A program made the translations under genes and the position numbers. Shown in pieces: positions 24,616-34,184 of a stretch of DNA of 36,086 nucleotides; the stretch's first letter is position 1; each line of letters starts with the position of its first letter. Source of the stretch: Streptomyces himastatinicus ATCC 53653. Its GTDB lineage: Bacteria; Actinomycetota; Actinomycetes; Streptomycetales; Streptomycetaceae. The notes below the pieces were generated by a model. That model was not told the origin of the DNA. It saw only the letters and a program-made list of their open reading frames with translations, and ran no database searches. Location: positions 2,919,030 to 2,955,115 of the forward strand of contig NZ_GG657754.1 of assembly GCF_000158915.1 (NCBI RefSeq), in the 5' to 3' direction.

Positions 24616-24657
24616 CGGACGGGCCGCACCCCCGATGCGCGGGGTGCGGCCCGTCCG
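24616..24657. terminator. Bidirectional terminator between GNAT and aconitase genes
   Basis: A perfect 17-bp stem (24616-24632 and 24641-24657) with an 8-nt loop lies midway between convergent stop codons (24609 and 24682) and can serve both transcripts. Confidence 0.8.
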
Positions 24658-24681
24658 TGACGCGCAGGCGTCGCAGGCGTC

Positions 24682-27500
<2,819 letters not shown>

Positions 27501-27533
27501 CCGATGCGGCGCGCCGGTGCGCCCGTCGACAGA

Positions 27534-27551
27534 TATCTCGATGTCGAGATA
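27534..27551. promoter_or_regulatory. Perfect palindromic operator in the aconitase-LysR gap
   Basis: TATCTCGA-TG-TCGAGATA has perfect 8-bp arms around a 2-bp centre. It lies 108 bp upstream of the LysR ATG and 134 bp upstream of the aconitase start. The form suits a MarR- or GntR-type dimer better than the T-N11-A box of LysR proteins. Confidence 0.55.
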
Positions 27552-27659
27552 ACTCTAATACATGGCCCCCGCGGCGGGCAGCTCAGCCCTGCCCCGGGTG
27601 CCCGCCGTGATGTCCGGAGACCCCATGGACGCCCCGGCCGAGCCGCGATACTTGTCCGC

Positions 27660-28559
27660 ATGGATCCGCATCTGCTCCGCACCTTCGTCTCCGTGGCCCA
27701 CTGCGGCTCCTTCTCCGACGCCGCCCACCGGCTCGGCTCCACGCAGTCGGCCGTCTCCCAGCAGATCGCGACCCTGGAAGCCGATCTGCGCACCCCGCTG
27801 CTGACCCGGCGCCCTGTGACACTCACCACCGCCGGGGCACGGCTGCTGGAGCACGCGGGTCCGCTGCTGCGACGGCTGGACGCGGCCCGGGCGGATGTCG
27901 AGCGGCTGGCCGGGCCCGCCGCGGTGCGGCTGGTCCTCGGCGCCTCGCCGCTGGCCATGGCCCCCGCGGTCGCCACGGCCCTCGACGAGGCACGCCGCTC
28001 CGGCCCCGACGCGGGCGCCGCCGTACGGATCCTCCGCCGCCGGGAGATCCCGGCGGCCGTCGCGACCGGGGCGCTGGACCTGGGGCTCCTCGACGGCCCC
28101 GCCGCCCCCGGCGTACCCCTGCCGCTGCCCGACGCCGGTCCGCTGACCACGGTCGCGGTCGCGGAGACGCCGCTGGTCGTCGCCCTGCCGCCCGGCCATC
28201 CGCTGGCCCGCCGGCTCGGTCTGCGGCTGGCCGACCTCGCCGACGCCCCCTGGCTGGACGCCCCGGACGCCGCGGTGCCGCTGGGCTCCCTGCGCGCCGC
28301 GAGCGGCACCGGCGGCTTCCGCGCCTCGCTGACGTACGAGGGCACGGACGTACGCGCCCTCCTCGCCCTGACCGCGGCCGGCCACGGCCTGGCCCTGCTC
28401 CCGCACACGGCCGCCGAGGACGCCCCCGGCATCGCCACGATCCCCCTGACCACACCCCGCCTGATCCACCGCACCGAACTCCTCCACGGCCCCGCCGTGG
28501 ACGGCCCGGCCCGCACCCTGGCGGCACTGCTGACGGGAGACGGTCACCGGTACGGGTGA
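27660..28559 (+). CDS. LysR-family transcriptional regulator
   Basis: A 299-residue protein with an N-terminal LysR winged HTH (MDPHLLRTFVSVAHCGSFSDAAHRLGSTQSAVSQQIATLEADL, residues 1-43) and a periplasmic-binding-like effector domain (about 90-295) with VALPPGHPLA, the usual LysR landmark. The ATG at 27660 begins exactly where the family does. No Shine-Dalgarno is present, but GATACT ends 7 nt before the ATG, the arrangement of a leaderless promoter. An upstream frame to 27504 is not homologous. LysR proteins usually regulate the divergent gene, so control of aconitase is possible. Confidence 0.85.
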   Translation: MDPHLLRTFVSVAHCGSFSDAAHRLGSTQSAVSQQIATLEADLRTPLLTRRPVTLTTAGARLLEHAGPLLRRLDAARADVERLAGPAAVRLVLGASPLAMAPAVATALDEARRSGPDAGAAVRILRRREIPAAVATGALDLGLLDGPAAPGVPLPLPDAGPLTTVAVAETPLVVALPPGHPLARRLGLRLADLADAPWLDAPDAAVPLGSLRAASGTGGFRASLTYEGTDVRALLALTAAGHGLALLPHTAAEDAPGIATIPLTTPRLIHRTELLHGPAVDGPARTLAALLTGDGHRYG

Positions 28560-28648
28560 TCGTTGTGCGGGCTTGCCCACGCTCGCGGAGATTGCGATAG
28601 ACCTTGCGCAGTCGTCGTGCCGCCGCACCGACACCTGCTGGAGGACCG

Positions 28649-29266
28649 ATGAGCGCACAACCCCATTCGGATACGGCTTCGTATGCGGTCGACGACCCTG
28701 AAACCGCGCTGAAGTACGCGGTACAGCACGTCCGGGGGAACCGGGTGCAGATCATTGAGGGGGTCATCGAAACCGGCGCAGCGCGATCGTTATCTCCGAC
28801 ATGGGGTCACGAAAAGGCAGCCGATAAGATCCGTAACCAGATCGCGCCAACCGTATCCAAACTCGGTTGCGTGTCGGGATCAGGAAATCTGGATCTTCCC
28901 GGCAGTAACAACTGGTATGTGCCCGACGTGGCTGTCGTCCCCGAAGACTTGGCGGACACAACGGCACTCGTGCCCGACCAGACCCTGCTGGTCGTCGAGA
29001 TCACCTCGGACTCCAACGGAGACACCGACCGGATCGTCAAGCGCCGCCGCTACGCCGAGTACGGCGCTCCGCTGTATCTGCTCGCCAGTCGGGTGCGCAC
29101 CAGAGACAGGACCTCCTCGTCCGAGAGGCCGAGCGCCCGGGCCTCCTCCACCAGGTTCTGGACGCCCTCCAGGAGCCGGGCCCGGGCGGTGGGCTGTTCG
29201 CCGGTGACCACGGCGCCGCGGCCGCGGCGCAGGTCGATCAGGTCCTCTTCGCGGAGGCGCTGGTAG
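28649..29266 (+). pseudogene. Uma2-family endonuclease, 3'-truncated
   Basis: The ATG at 28649 follows GGAGG. The first 145 or so residues are a recognisable Uma2 (DUF820, PD-(D/E)XK fold) protein: NWYVPDVAVVPEDL, LLVVEITSDSNGDTDRIVKRRRYAEYGAPLYLL, with the catalytic-type Asp, Glu and Lys present. After LYLL (about 29084) similarity stops. The remaining codons to 29266 read through the antisense of the neighbouring GntR gene and give low-complexity Arg/Ser-rich sequence. Intact Uma2 proteins continue for about 40-50 more residues, so the last strands are missing. The region 28750-28950 is less GC-rich than its surroundings. It may still fold, but I treat it as a decayed gene. Confidence 0.6.
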
Positions 29267-29433
29267 CCGCGGAGGACCGTGTGGACGTTGACGCCGAGGG
29301 AGTCGGCGAGGGCGCGGGCGGCGGGGAGGCGCTCGCCGGGGCGGAGGGTGCCGTCGGCGATGGCGCCGCGGACGGTGGCGGCGATCTGGTCCCCCAGGGG
29401 GACCGGGGAGCCGAGGTCGACACGGAAGAGCAT
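29050..29433 (-). CDS. GntR-family (YtrA-like) transcriptional regulator
   Basis: A 127-residue short GntR protein without a large effector domain. The winged HTH occupies residues 8-75 (PLGDQIAATVRGAIADGTLRPGERLP, LADSLGVNVHTVLRGYQRLREEDLI), followed by a helical dimerisation tail. The ATG at 29433 has AAGG upstream and lies 8 nt after the DUF1648 membrane-protein gene, forming an operon. YtrA-type regulators usually repress the transporter or membrane-protein operon they belong to. The last residues (SRYSGAPYSA) are antisense to the Uma2 remnant, so the original C-terminus has probably been replaced at the junction. Confidence 0.75.
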   Translation of the reverse strand: MLFRVDLGSPVPLGDQIAATVRGAIADGTLRPGERLPAARALADSLGVNVHTVLRGYQRLREEDLIDLRRGRGAVVTGEQPTARARLLEGVQNLVEEARALGLSDEEVLSLVRTRLASRYSGAPYSA

Positions 29434-29441
29434 GGTCAGCC

Positions 29442-30413
29442 TTACGTTCCAGTAGCGGTCCGGTCGCGCTCGACCAGGGTGTTGAGCAACGCGGCCGCGG
29501 TGGCGGCGTCGTCCACTGTCACCACGAATTCCTTGCCGGTGGCCAGCCGCAGGAACAGCGCGTCGCCCGAGCGCAGCACCAGGGCGCTGCGCCCCGGCTG
29601 GATGCGGTAGCCCCACCCACCGAGGCCGAGGGCGCGGGCCTCGCGGCTGGTGGCCTTCGTGATCCGCTCCAGCGGTATCCGCATCCGGGGACGCGGGGCG
29701 AACCACGGCGCGACGGAGAGGCCGCGGCGGTCGACGGTGACCCGGCAGCGGGACAGCGCCAGCGAGATCAGCCCGACGGCGATCAGCGCCGACTCCGCCG
29801 TCACGTCCATGACCACGGTGAGCACCACACCCAGCAGGGTGATGCCCGCTCCCACGACGACCAGCACGGGCGATCCGACGCTGCGCGTCCAGACGGCGGT
29901 CTCGCCCTTGCCGAGCGGCAGCCGGGGTCCGGCGGCCTCGGCGGCCTCATCGGCCTCATCGGCGGGAGCCGCGTCCCGCCCGGCCAGCAGCCATCCCGCC
30001 CCGCCGACGGCCCCGGCGACGGCGAAAGACACGGCCAGGTGCCACAGCGGGAAGGCCACCTGGGCGGCACGGCCAGCCCCGGCGTTGGCCTCCAGCAGCG
30101 CGACGAGGTCGTAGCCGAGCATCGCGGCCGTGCCGTACCCCGTGGCGACCAGCATCCGCTGTCCCCCGAGCGCCATGCGCGAGCAGTACGCGACGACCGA
30201 GGCGATGAGGCCGGGCAGCAGCAGAAGAGTGGTGGCCACCGGGAGGAAGGCACCCAGACCGGTGAATCCGTCGGCCTGCCCGCCGGGGCCCATATGGGTG
30301 GCGACCGGATCCGGCAGCCGGTCGCGCAATGCGGTGAAGACGGCCAGGACAGCGGCCCAGGCCAGCACAAAGGGCAGAGCGACGATGCCCGCGCGCCGCC
30401 AGGAGCGTGCCAC
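29442..30413 (-). CDS. DUF1648-type membrane protein
   Basis: A 323-residue integral membrane protein. Its first helix (GIVALPFVLAWAAVLAVFTAL) is followed by LPDPVATHMGPGGQADGF, the characteristic DUF1648 loop (P-x-H-x-x-x-G), then more helices; a soluble C-terminal part (about 220-323) contains PWFAPRPRMRIPLERITKA, a PH-like stretch often seen in these proteins. I place the start at the GTG at 30413, with GGAGG just upstream (ATGGAGGTTGTCGTG). An ATG at 30425 is the alternative and would be nearly leaderless. It is the first gene of an operon with the YtrA-like GntR regulator. Function is unknown; such pairs resemble membrane stress or antibiotic-response modules. Confidence 0.7.
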   Translation of the reverse strand: MARSWRRAGIVALPFVLAWAAVLAVFTALRDRLPDPVATHMGPGGQADGFTGLGAFLPVATTLLLLPGLIASVVAYCSRMALGGQRMLVATGYGTAAMLGYDLVALLEANAGAGRAAQVAFPLWHLAVSFAVAGAVGGAGWLLAGRDAAPADEADEAAEAAGPRLPLGKGETAVWTRSVGSPVLVVVGAGITLLGVVLTVVMDVTAESALIAVGLISLALSRCRVTVDRRGLSVAPWFAPRPRMRIPLERITKATSREARALGLGGWGYRIQPGRSALVLRSGDALFLRLATGKEFVVTVDDAATAAALLNTLVERDRTATGT

Positions 30414-30423
30414 GACAACCTCC

Positions 30424-30448
30424 ATTGTTCGCGTACTACTAGAACAAT
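30424..30448 (-). promoter_or_regulatory. Palindromic operator of the DUF1648-GntR operon
   Basis: ATTGTTC (30424-30430) and GAACAAT (30442-30448) form an outer dyad; inside, GTACTACTAGAAC (30433-30445) is itself palindromic at 10 of 12 paired positions (GTNCTANTAGNAC), the shape of YtrA-type GntR operators. It ends about 10 bp before the GTG start. Confidence 0.5.
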
Positions 30449-30496
30449 ACCCGGGTGGACAGCCCCCACACCTCCCCTCACCCCAGTCGCATGCGC

Positions 30497-30517
30497 ATCT
30501 CATATCTGAGATAGCCT
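30497..30517 (+). promoter_or_regulatory. Operator and leaderless -10 of the HTH-MurA gene
   Basis: ATCTCATATCTGAGAT (30497-30512) has perfect 6-bp arms and a 4-bp centre. The hexamer TAGCCT (30512-30517, TANNNT) adjoins it and ends exactly 7 nt before the ATG at 30525. There is no Shine-Dalgarno. The layout predicts a leaderless transcript repressed by a protein bound to the dyad, plausibly the gene's own HTH domain. Confidence 0.55.
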
Positions 30518-30524
30518 CTTCTGT

Positions 30525-32054
30525 ATGACTGACGACTACCTCTCCCGCATCGGAAAGCTCATCCGTGACGCCCGTCAGCACCGTGGCTGGACCCAGTCGC
30601 AGCTCGCGGAGGCGCTCGGCACCAGCCAGAGTGCCGTCAATCGCATTGAGCGCGGGAATCAGAACATCAGCCTTGAGATGATCGCCCGTATCGGTGAGGC
30701 GCTGGACAGCGAAATCGTCTCCCTCGGTTACGCGGGTCCGATGCATCTGCGCGTGGTCGGTGGCCGCCGGCTGTCCGGCGCCATCGATGTGAAGACGAGC
30801 AAGAACGCGTGCGTGGCGCTGCTGTGCGCCACCCTCCTCAACGCGGGCCGCACCACGCTGCGGAGGGTCGCCAGGATCGAGGAGGTCTACCGCATCCTCG
30901 AAGTGCTGGGCAGCATCGGCGTCCGCACCCGCTGGCTCAACGACGGGAACGACCTGGAGATCGTGCCGCCCGCCGAGCTCGACCTCGGCTCCATGGACAC
31001 CGAGGCCGCGCGCCGCACGCGCAGCGTCATCATGTTCCTCGGCCCGCTCCTGCACCGGATGGACCGCTTCCGGATCCCCTACGCGGGCGGCTGCGACCTC
31101 GGCACCCGCACCGTGCAGCCGCACATGACCGCGCTGCGCCCCTTCGGCCTCGAAGTGACCGCCACCGACGGCATGTACCACGCCCGCGTCGACCGCTCGG
31201 TCTCCCCCACCCGCGCGATCGTGCTGACCGAACGCGGCGACACGGTCACCGAGAACGCGCTGCTCGCGGCCGCCCGCCACGACGGCGTCACGGTCATCCG
31301 CAACGCCTCCTCCAACTACATGGTCCAGGATCTGTGCTTCTTCCTGGAGGAGTTGGGCGTCAAGGTCGAGGGCGTGGGCACCACGACGCTCACCGTCCAC
31401 GGCGTCACCCACATCGACCGTGACGTCGACTACGCGCCCTCCGAGGACCCGGTGGAGGCGATGAGTCTGCTCGCCGCCGCCGTCGTCACCGAGTCGGAGC
31501 TGACGATCCGCCGGGTGCCGGTCGAGTTCCTGGAGATCGAGCTGGCCATCCTGGAGGAGATGGGGCTCGACCACGAGCGCAGCACGGAGTACGCGGCGGA
31601 CAACGGCCGCACCCGCCTGATCGATCTGACGGTCCGGCCGTCGAAGCTCCAAGCGCCCATCGACAAGATCCACCCGATGCCGTTCCCCGGCGTCAACATC
31701 GACAACGTGCCCTTCTTCGCCGCCATCGCGGCCGCCGCCCAGGGCTCGACCCTGATCCACGACTGGGTCTACGACAACCGCGCCATCTATCTGACGGAGC
31801 TGAACCGGCTCGGCGCCCACGTCAAACTCCTCGACCCGCACCGGGTCCTGGTCGAGGGCCCCACCCGCTGGCGCTCCGCCGAGATGATGTGCCCGCCTGC
31901 GCTGCGCCCCGCCGTGGTCGTCCTGCTGGCCATGATGGCCGCGCCGGGCACCTCCGTACTGCGCAACGTGTACGTGATCAACCGCGGTTACGAGGACCTG
32001 GCCGAGCGGCTGAACTCCATCGGCGCGCAGATCGAGACCTTCCGCGACATCTGA
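30525..32054 (+). CDS. XRE helix-turn-helix fused to MurA-like enolpyruvyl transferase
   Basis: A 509-residue fusion. Residues 5-62 are an XRE HTH (IGKLIRDARQHRGWTQSQLAEALGTSQSAVNRIERG). From about 72 on it is an EPSP/UDP-GlcNAc enolpyruvyl transferase (MurA) domain: Lys93-Asn94 (equivalent to K22-N23), Cys190 in GGCDLGTR (the MurA fosfomycin-target cysteine position), Arg195, the Asp in MPFPGVNIDNVPFF (D305 equivalent) and Arg in LRPAVVVLL (R397 equivalent). The loop differs from canonical GCAIGARPVD, with Gln at the D123 position. Canonical MurA is about 419 residues without HTH, so this is a paralogue (S. coelicolor SCO5998, recalled). It may be an active enzyme with DNA-binding autoregulation, or a peptidoglycan-precursor sensor. 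Confidence 0.85.
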   Translation: MTDDYLSRIGKLIRDARQHRGWTQSQLAEALGTSQSAVNRIERGNQNISLEMIARIGEALDSEIVSLGYAGPMHLRVVGGRRLSGAIDVKTSKNACVALLCATLLNAGRTTLRRVARIEEVYRILEVLGSIGVRTRWLNDGNDLEIVPPAELDLGSMDTEAARRTRSVIMFLGPLLHRMDRFRIPYAGGCDLGTRTVQPHMTALRPFGLEVTATDGMYHARVDRSVSPTRAIVLTERGDTVTENALLAAARHDGVTVIRNASSNYMVQDLCFFLEELGVKVEGVGTTTLTVHGVTHIDRDVDYAPSEDPVEAMSLLAAAVVTESELTIRRVPVEFLEIELAILEEMGLDHERSTEYAADNGRTRLIDLTVRPSKLQAPIDKIHPMPFPGVNIDNVPFFAAIAAAAQGSTLIHDWVYDNRAIYLTELNRLGAHVKLLDPHRVLVEGPTRWRSAEMMCPPALRPAVVVLLAMMAAPGTSVLRNVYVINRGYEDLAERLNSIGAQIETFRDI

Positions 32055-32072
32055 GCGCCGTACGGGCCGTAC

Positions 32073-32099
32073 GGGGGCGCCCCGGCACCGCGCGCCCCC
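32073..32099. terminator. Possible bidirectional terminator
   Basis: GGGGGCGC (32073-32080) and GCGCCCCC (32092-32099) form an 8-bp stem with an 11-nt loop in the 64-nt gap between convergent genes. Confidence 0.45.
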
Positions 32100-32118
32100 T
32101 CGGATGCGATGGCGGCGG

Positions 32119-33213
32119 TCAGCGGGCGGCGTCGAGGTCGTTGAGCAGACCTTCGGTGAGGGAGCCGATCGGATACGGCTTGCCGTCGGGCCCCTGGGAG
32201 AAGGTGTTCACCATCAACACCACGGCCGCCCCGCTGTCCCTGCAGAACGCCACGCAGGTGGTGAAGCCGCCGGTGCCGCCGTCGTGCAGGGTCATGGTGC
32301 GGCCGCTGGGCAGCGGGAGGAGATGCCAGGCGAGGCCGAGTCGCAGGCCCTTCCCGGCGTCGAAGTGGGGCCGCTGGGTCAGTTCGATGGCGTCGCGCAA
32401 CGGGGACCGCTCGGGGCGGAGTTGGGCGGCCAGGTAGCGCAGCATGTCGTTGGCCGTGCTGTAGATGGAGCTGCCCGCCCCGCTGAGCACGGAGTCGTGC
32501 CAGTCGGGGACCGGCACTCCCCCTGCGTGGCCCACGGCCTTGCGGAGGAGCATGTCCGGCCGCAGGGTCGTCGTGGTGTCGGTCAGGCCCAGCGGCGCGG
32601 CCACCCGGTGCCGCAGCATCTCGTCCACGCGGTCGAAGGCGAGTGCCTGGCCGAGGAGTCCGAAGCCGAGGTTGGAGTACGCGTACTTCTCGCCCGGCTC
32701 GGTGACGAGGGTGGTCTTGCCCAGGCCCTCGGCCAGGTCGTCCAGTGTGTAGTGGGCGTACGGGTCGTACGGGTTCGCGCCGTCGAGCATGCCCTCCGGC
32801 AGCCGCGGCAGGCCGGAGGTGTGGGTCGCCAGGTCGGCGAGGGTGATCCGGCGCGCGCCCTTGCGGGGTATGGGGAACCGGGCAGGCAGGGTGAGCGGTG
32901 CGTCGAGGCGCGTTTCGCCCGCGGTGACGGCACGGGCGAGGGCGGTGGCGGTGAGCGTCTTGCCGATCGAGCCGAGCTGGAAGACGGTCCGGCCGTCCGG
33001 CTTGCGCTTCCCCTTTCCGGCCGCGCCCGCCACGTACGTCCGTCCGCCCTGAATGACGCCGCACACAGCGCTCGGAGCCCCGGCGGCCAGCGCCTGGTCC
33101 AGGGTGCGCCGCACCCGTGCGGGCAGGGTGTCGTCGGCCGCGGCGGCGGTGCCGGACAGGAGCGAAGCACCCGTCGCCACAGACGCCATCGTGATGAATT
33201 TACGTCGGTTCAC
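32119..33213 (-). CDS. Secreted class C beta-lactamase-like serine hydrolase
   Basis: A 364-residue exported protein. The N-terminus MNRRKFITMASVATGASLLSG has a twin-arginine-like start and a signal peptide ending near AAA (about residue 26). The penicillin-binding fold motifs are Ser82-Ile-Gly-Lys85 (SxxK, nucleophile and base), Tyr179-Ser-Asn181 (YxN) and HDGGTGG near residue 308 (the KTG-equivalent HxG box). This is the layout of class C/D-alanyl-D-alanine carboxypeptidase and esterase relatives, and the substrate cannot be told. The GTG start at 33213 follows GGGGGAA and lies 3 nt after the ArsR-like gene, so the two form an operon under that regulator's promoter. Confidence 0.85.
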   Translation of the reverse strand: MNRRKFITMASVATGASLLSGTAAAADDTLPARVRRTLDQALAAGAPSAVCGVIQGGRTYVAGAAGKGKRKPDGRTVFQLGSIGKTLTATALARAVTAGETRLDAPLTLPARFPIPRKGARRITLADLATHTSGLPRLPEGMLDGANPYDPYAHYTLDDLAEGLGKTTLVTEPGEKYAYSNLGFGLLGQALAFDRVDEMLRHRVAAPLGLTDTTTTLRPDMLLRKAVGHAGGVPVPDWHDSVLSGAGSSIYSTANDMLRYLAAQLRPERSPLRDAIELTQRPHFDAGKGLRLGLAWHLLPLPSGRTMTLHDGGTGGFTTCVAFCRDSGAAVVLMVNTFSQGPDGKPYPIGSLTEGLLNDLDAAR

Positions 33214-33216
33214 GTG

Positions 33217-33732
33217 TCATTCCCCCGTGGTCGGATTGCCTGGTGGCACCACCGCGGACAGCAGCACGAGCAGCGGCACGACCCGGCCCGCGGGCACCTG
33301 GTAGTGGCCGCGGCCCTCGGCCTGGAGCCAGCCCGTGGCCGTCAGCTGCTTGAGGTGGTGGTAGAGCTGGCCGGTGGTGTTCAGCCCGGCGGTCTCCTGG
33401 AGTTCGGCCGCGGAGCGGATGCCGCCCAGCACGGCGCGCAGCAGGGTGAGCCGCACCGGGTGACCCAGCGCGGCGTAGGACGCGGCGTGTTCGGACCAGT
33501 CCGCGTCCAGCAGGCCGTCGGTCGTGGCGCCCTGCTGCCATTCGTAGTGCTTGCCGGTGGGCAGCTCGACCGCACCGGTGAACAGCACCTGCCCGTGTCC
33601 CGTGATCCGTCGGCGCAGCCCCTCCAGGGCCCAGAACACCTCGTTCCGCGGGGTGTCCGGCGCTTCGGACTCCAGTCGCGACACCCGTTCTTCGAGTGCG
33701 GCGACCCGTTCGGACAGGGACTCGTCGGCCAT
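33217..33732 (-). CDS. ArsR-like winged-helix regulator
   Basis: A 171-residue regulator. An N-terminal coiled coil (LSERVAALEERVSRLESE, about residues 5-22) precedes a linker and an ArsR-type winged HTH from about 85 (ALGHPVRLTLLRAVLGGIRSAAELQETAGLNTTGQLYHHLKQL). No cysteine metal-binding motif is present, so it is not a metal sensor of the classical kind. The ATG at 33732 has no ribosome site but the hexamer TAGTGT ends 7 nt before it. A perfect 16-bp palindrome sits just upstream of the -10. It is cotranscribed with the serine hydrolase gene. Effector unknown; autoregulation is very likely. Confidence 0.8.
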   Translation of the reverse strand: MADESLSERVAALEERVSRLESEAPDTPRNEVFWALEGLRRRITGHGQVLFTGAVELPTGKHYEWQQGATTDGLLDADWSEHAASYAALGHPVRLTLLRAVLGGIRSAAELQETAGLNTTGQLYHHLKQLTATGWLQAEGRGHYQVPAGRVVPLLVLLSAVVPPGNPTTGE

Positions 33733-33739
33733 GGACCGG

Positions 33740-33769
33740 ACACTACGTTATTCCGGAATAACAGAGCAA
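33740..33769 (-). promoter_or_regulatory. Leaderless promoter with embedded palindromic operator
   Basis: On the minus strand TTGCTC (33764-33769), an 18-nt spacer and TAGTGT (33740-33745) precede the ArsR ATG by 7 nt. The spacer is almost filled by the perfect palindrome GTTATTCCGGAATAAC (33747-33762), so a bound dimer would exclude RNA polymerase. Confidence 0.7.
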
Positions 33770-33779
33770 GCTTCTGGGG

Positions 33780-34184
33780 CTACGGCAGCACCGCGATGCC
33801 GTCCAGTTCGACCATCGCCTCCTCGTCCCACAGCCGGACGACGCCGATGACGGCCATCGCCGGATAGTCACGGCCCGCCATCTCGCGCCAGATCCGGCCG
33901 AGTTCGGGGGCGCAGTCGCGGTAGTCCGCGACATCGGTGGCGTAGACGGTCAGCCGGGCGAGGTCGGTGGGGCTGCCACCGGCGGCCTCCAGTGCGGTGA
34001 GCAGATTGGTGAGCGCCCGGCGGAACTGGGCGGGGAGGGTGTCCCCCACGACCCTGCCGTCCTGGTCCAGCGCGGTCTGACCGGCCAGGAAGACCAGTTG
34101 TCCGCCGGTCGCGGTGACGGCGTGGCTGAATCCGGTGGGCGGGGACAGCTCGGCGGGGTTGATCCGGTGCAGGGCTTCGGTCAT
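33780..34184 (-). CDS. RidA/YjgF-family protein
   Basis: A 134-residue protein with the RidA fold: NPAELSPPTGFSHAVTATGGQLVFLAGQTALDQDGRVVG, the QF-x-x-AL-x-NL helix and LTVYATDVADYRDCAPELGRIW. The family's signature C-terminal segment IGVVRLWDEEAMVELDGIAV carries Arg-Leu-x-x-x-x-x-x-x-Glu (catalytic-type Arg). Canonical RidA enzymes hydrolyse reactive enamine/imine intermediates such as 2-aminoacrylate; this belongs to a divergent subfamily often found in catabolic operons. The ATG at 34184 overlaps the acyl-CoA dehydrogenase stop by 4 nt, so it is translationally coupled and probably serves the same pathway. Confidence 0.85.
   Translation of the reverse strand: MTEALHRINPAELSPPTGFSHAVTATGGQLVFLAGQTALDQDGRVVGDTLPAQFRRALTNLLTALEAAGGSPTDLARLTVYATDVADYRDCAPELGRIWREMAGRDYPAMAVIGVVRLWDEEAMVELDGIAVLP

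Noticed and set aside
29442..31841. A 799-codon minus-strand frame covering DUF1648 and the MurA-like region
   Set aside because: Only the last 323 codons are the DUF1648 protein; the rest is antisense to the HTH-MurA gene.
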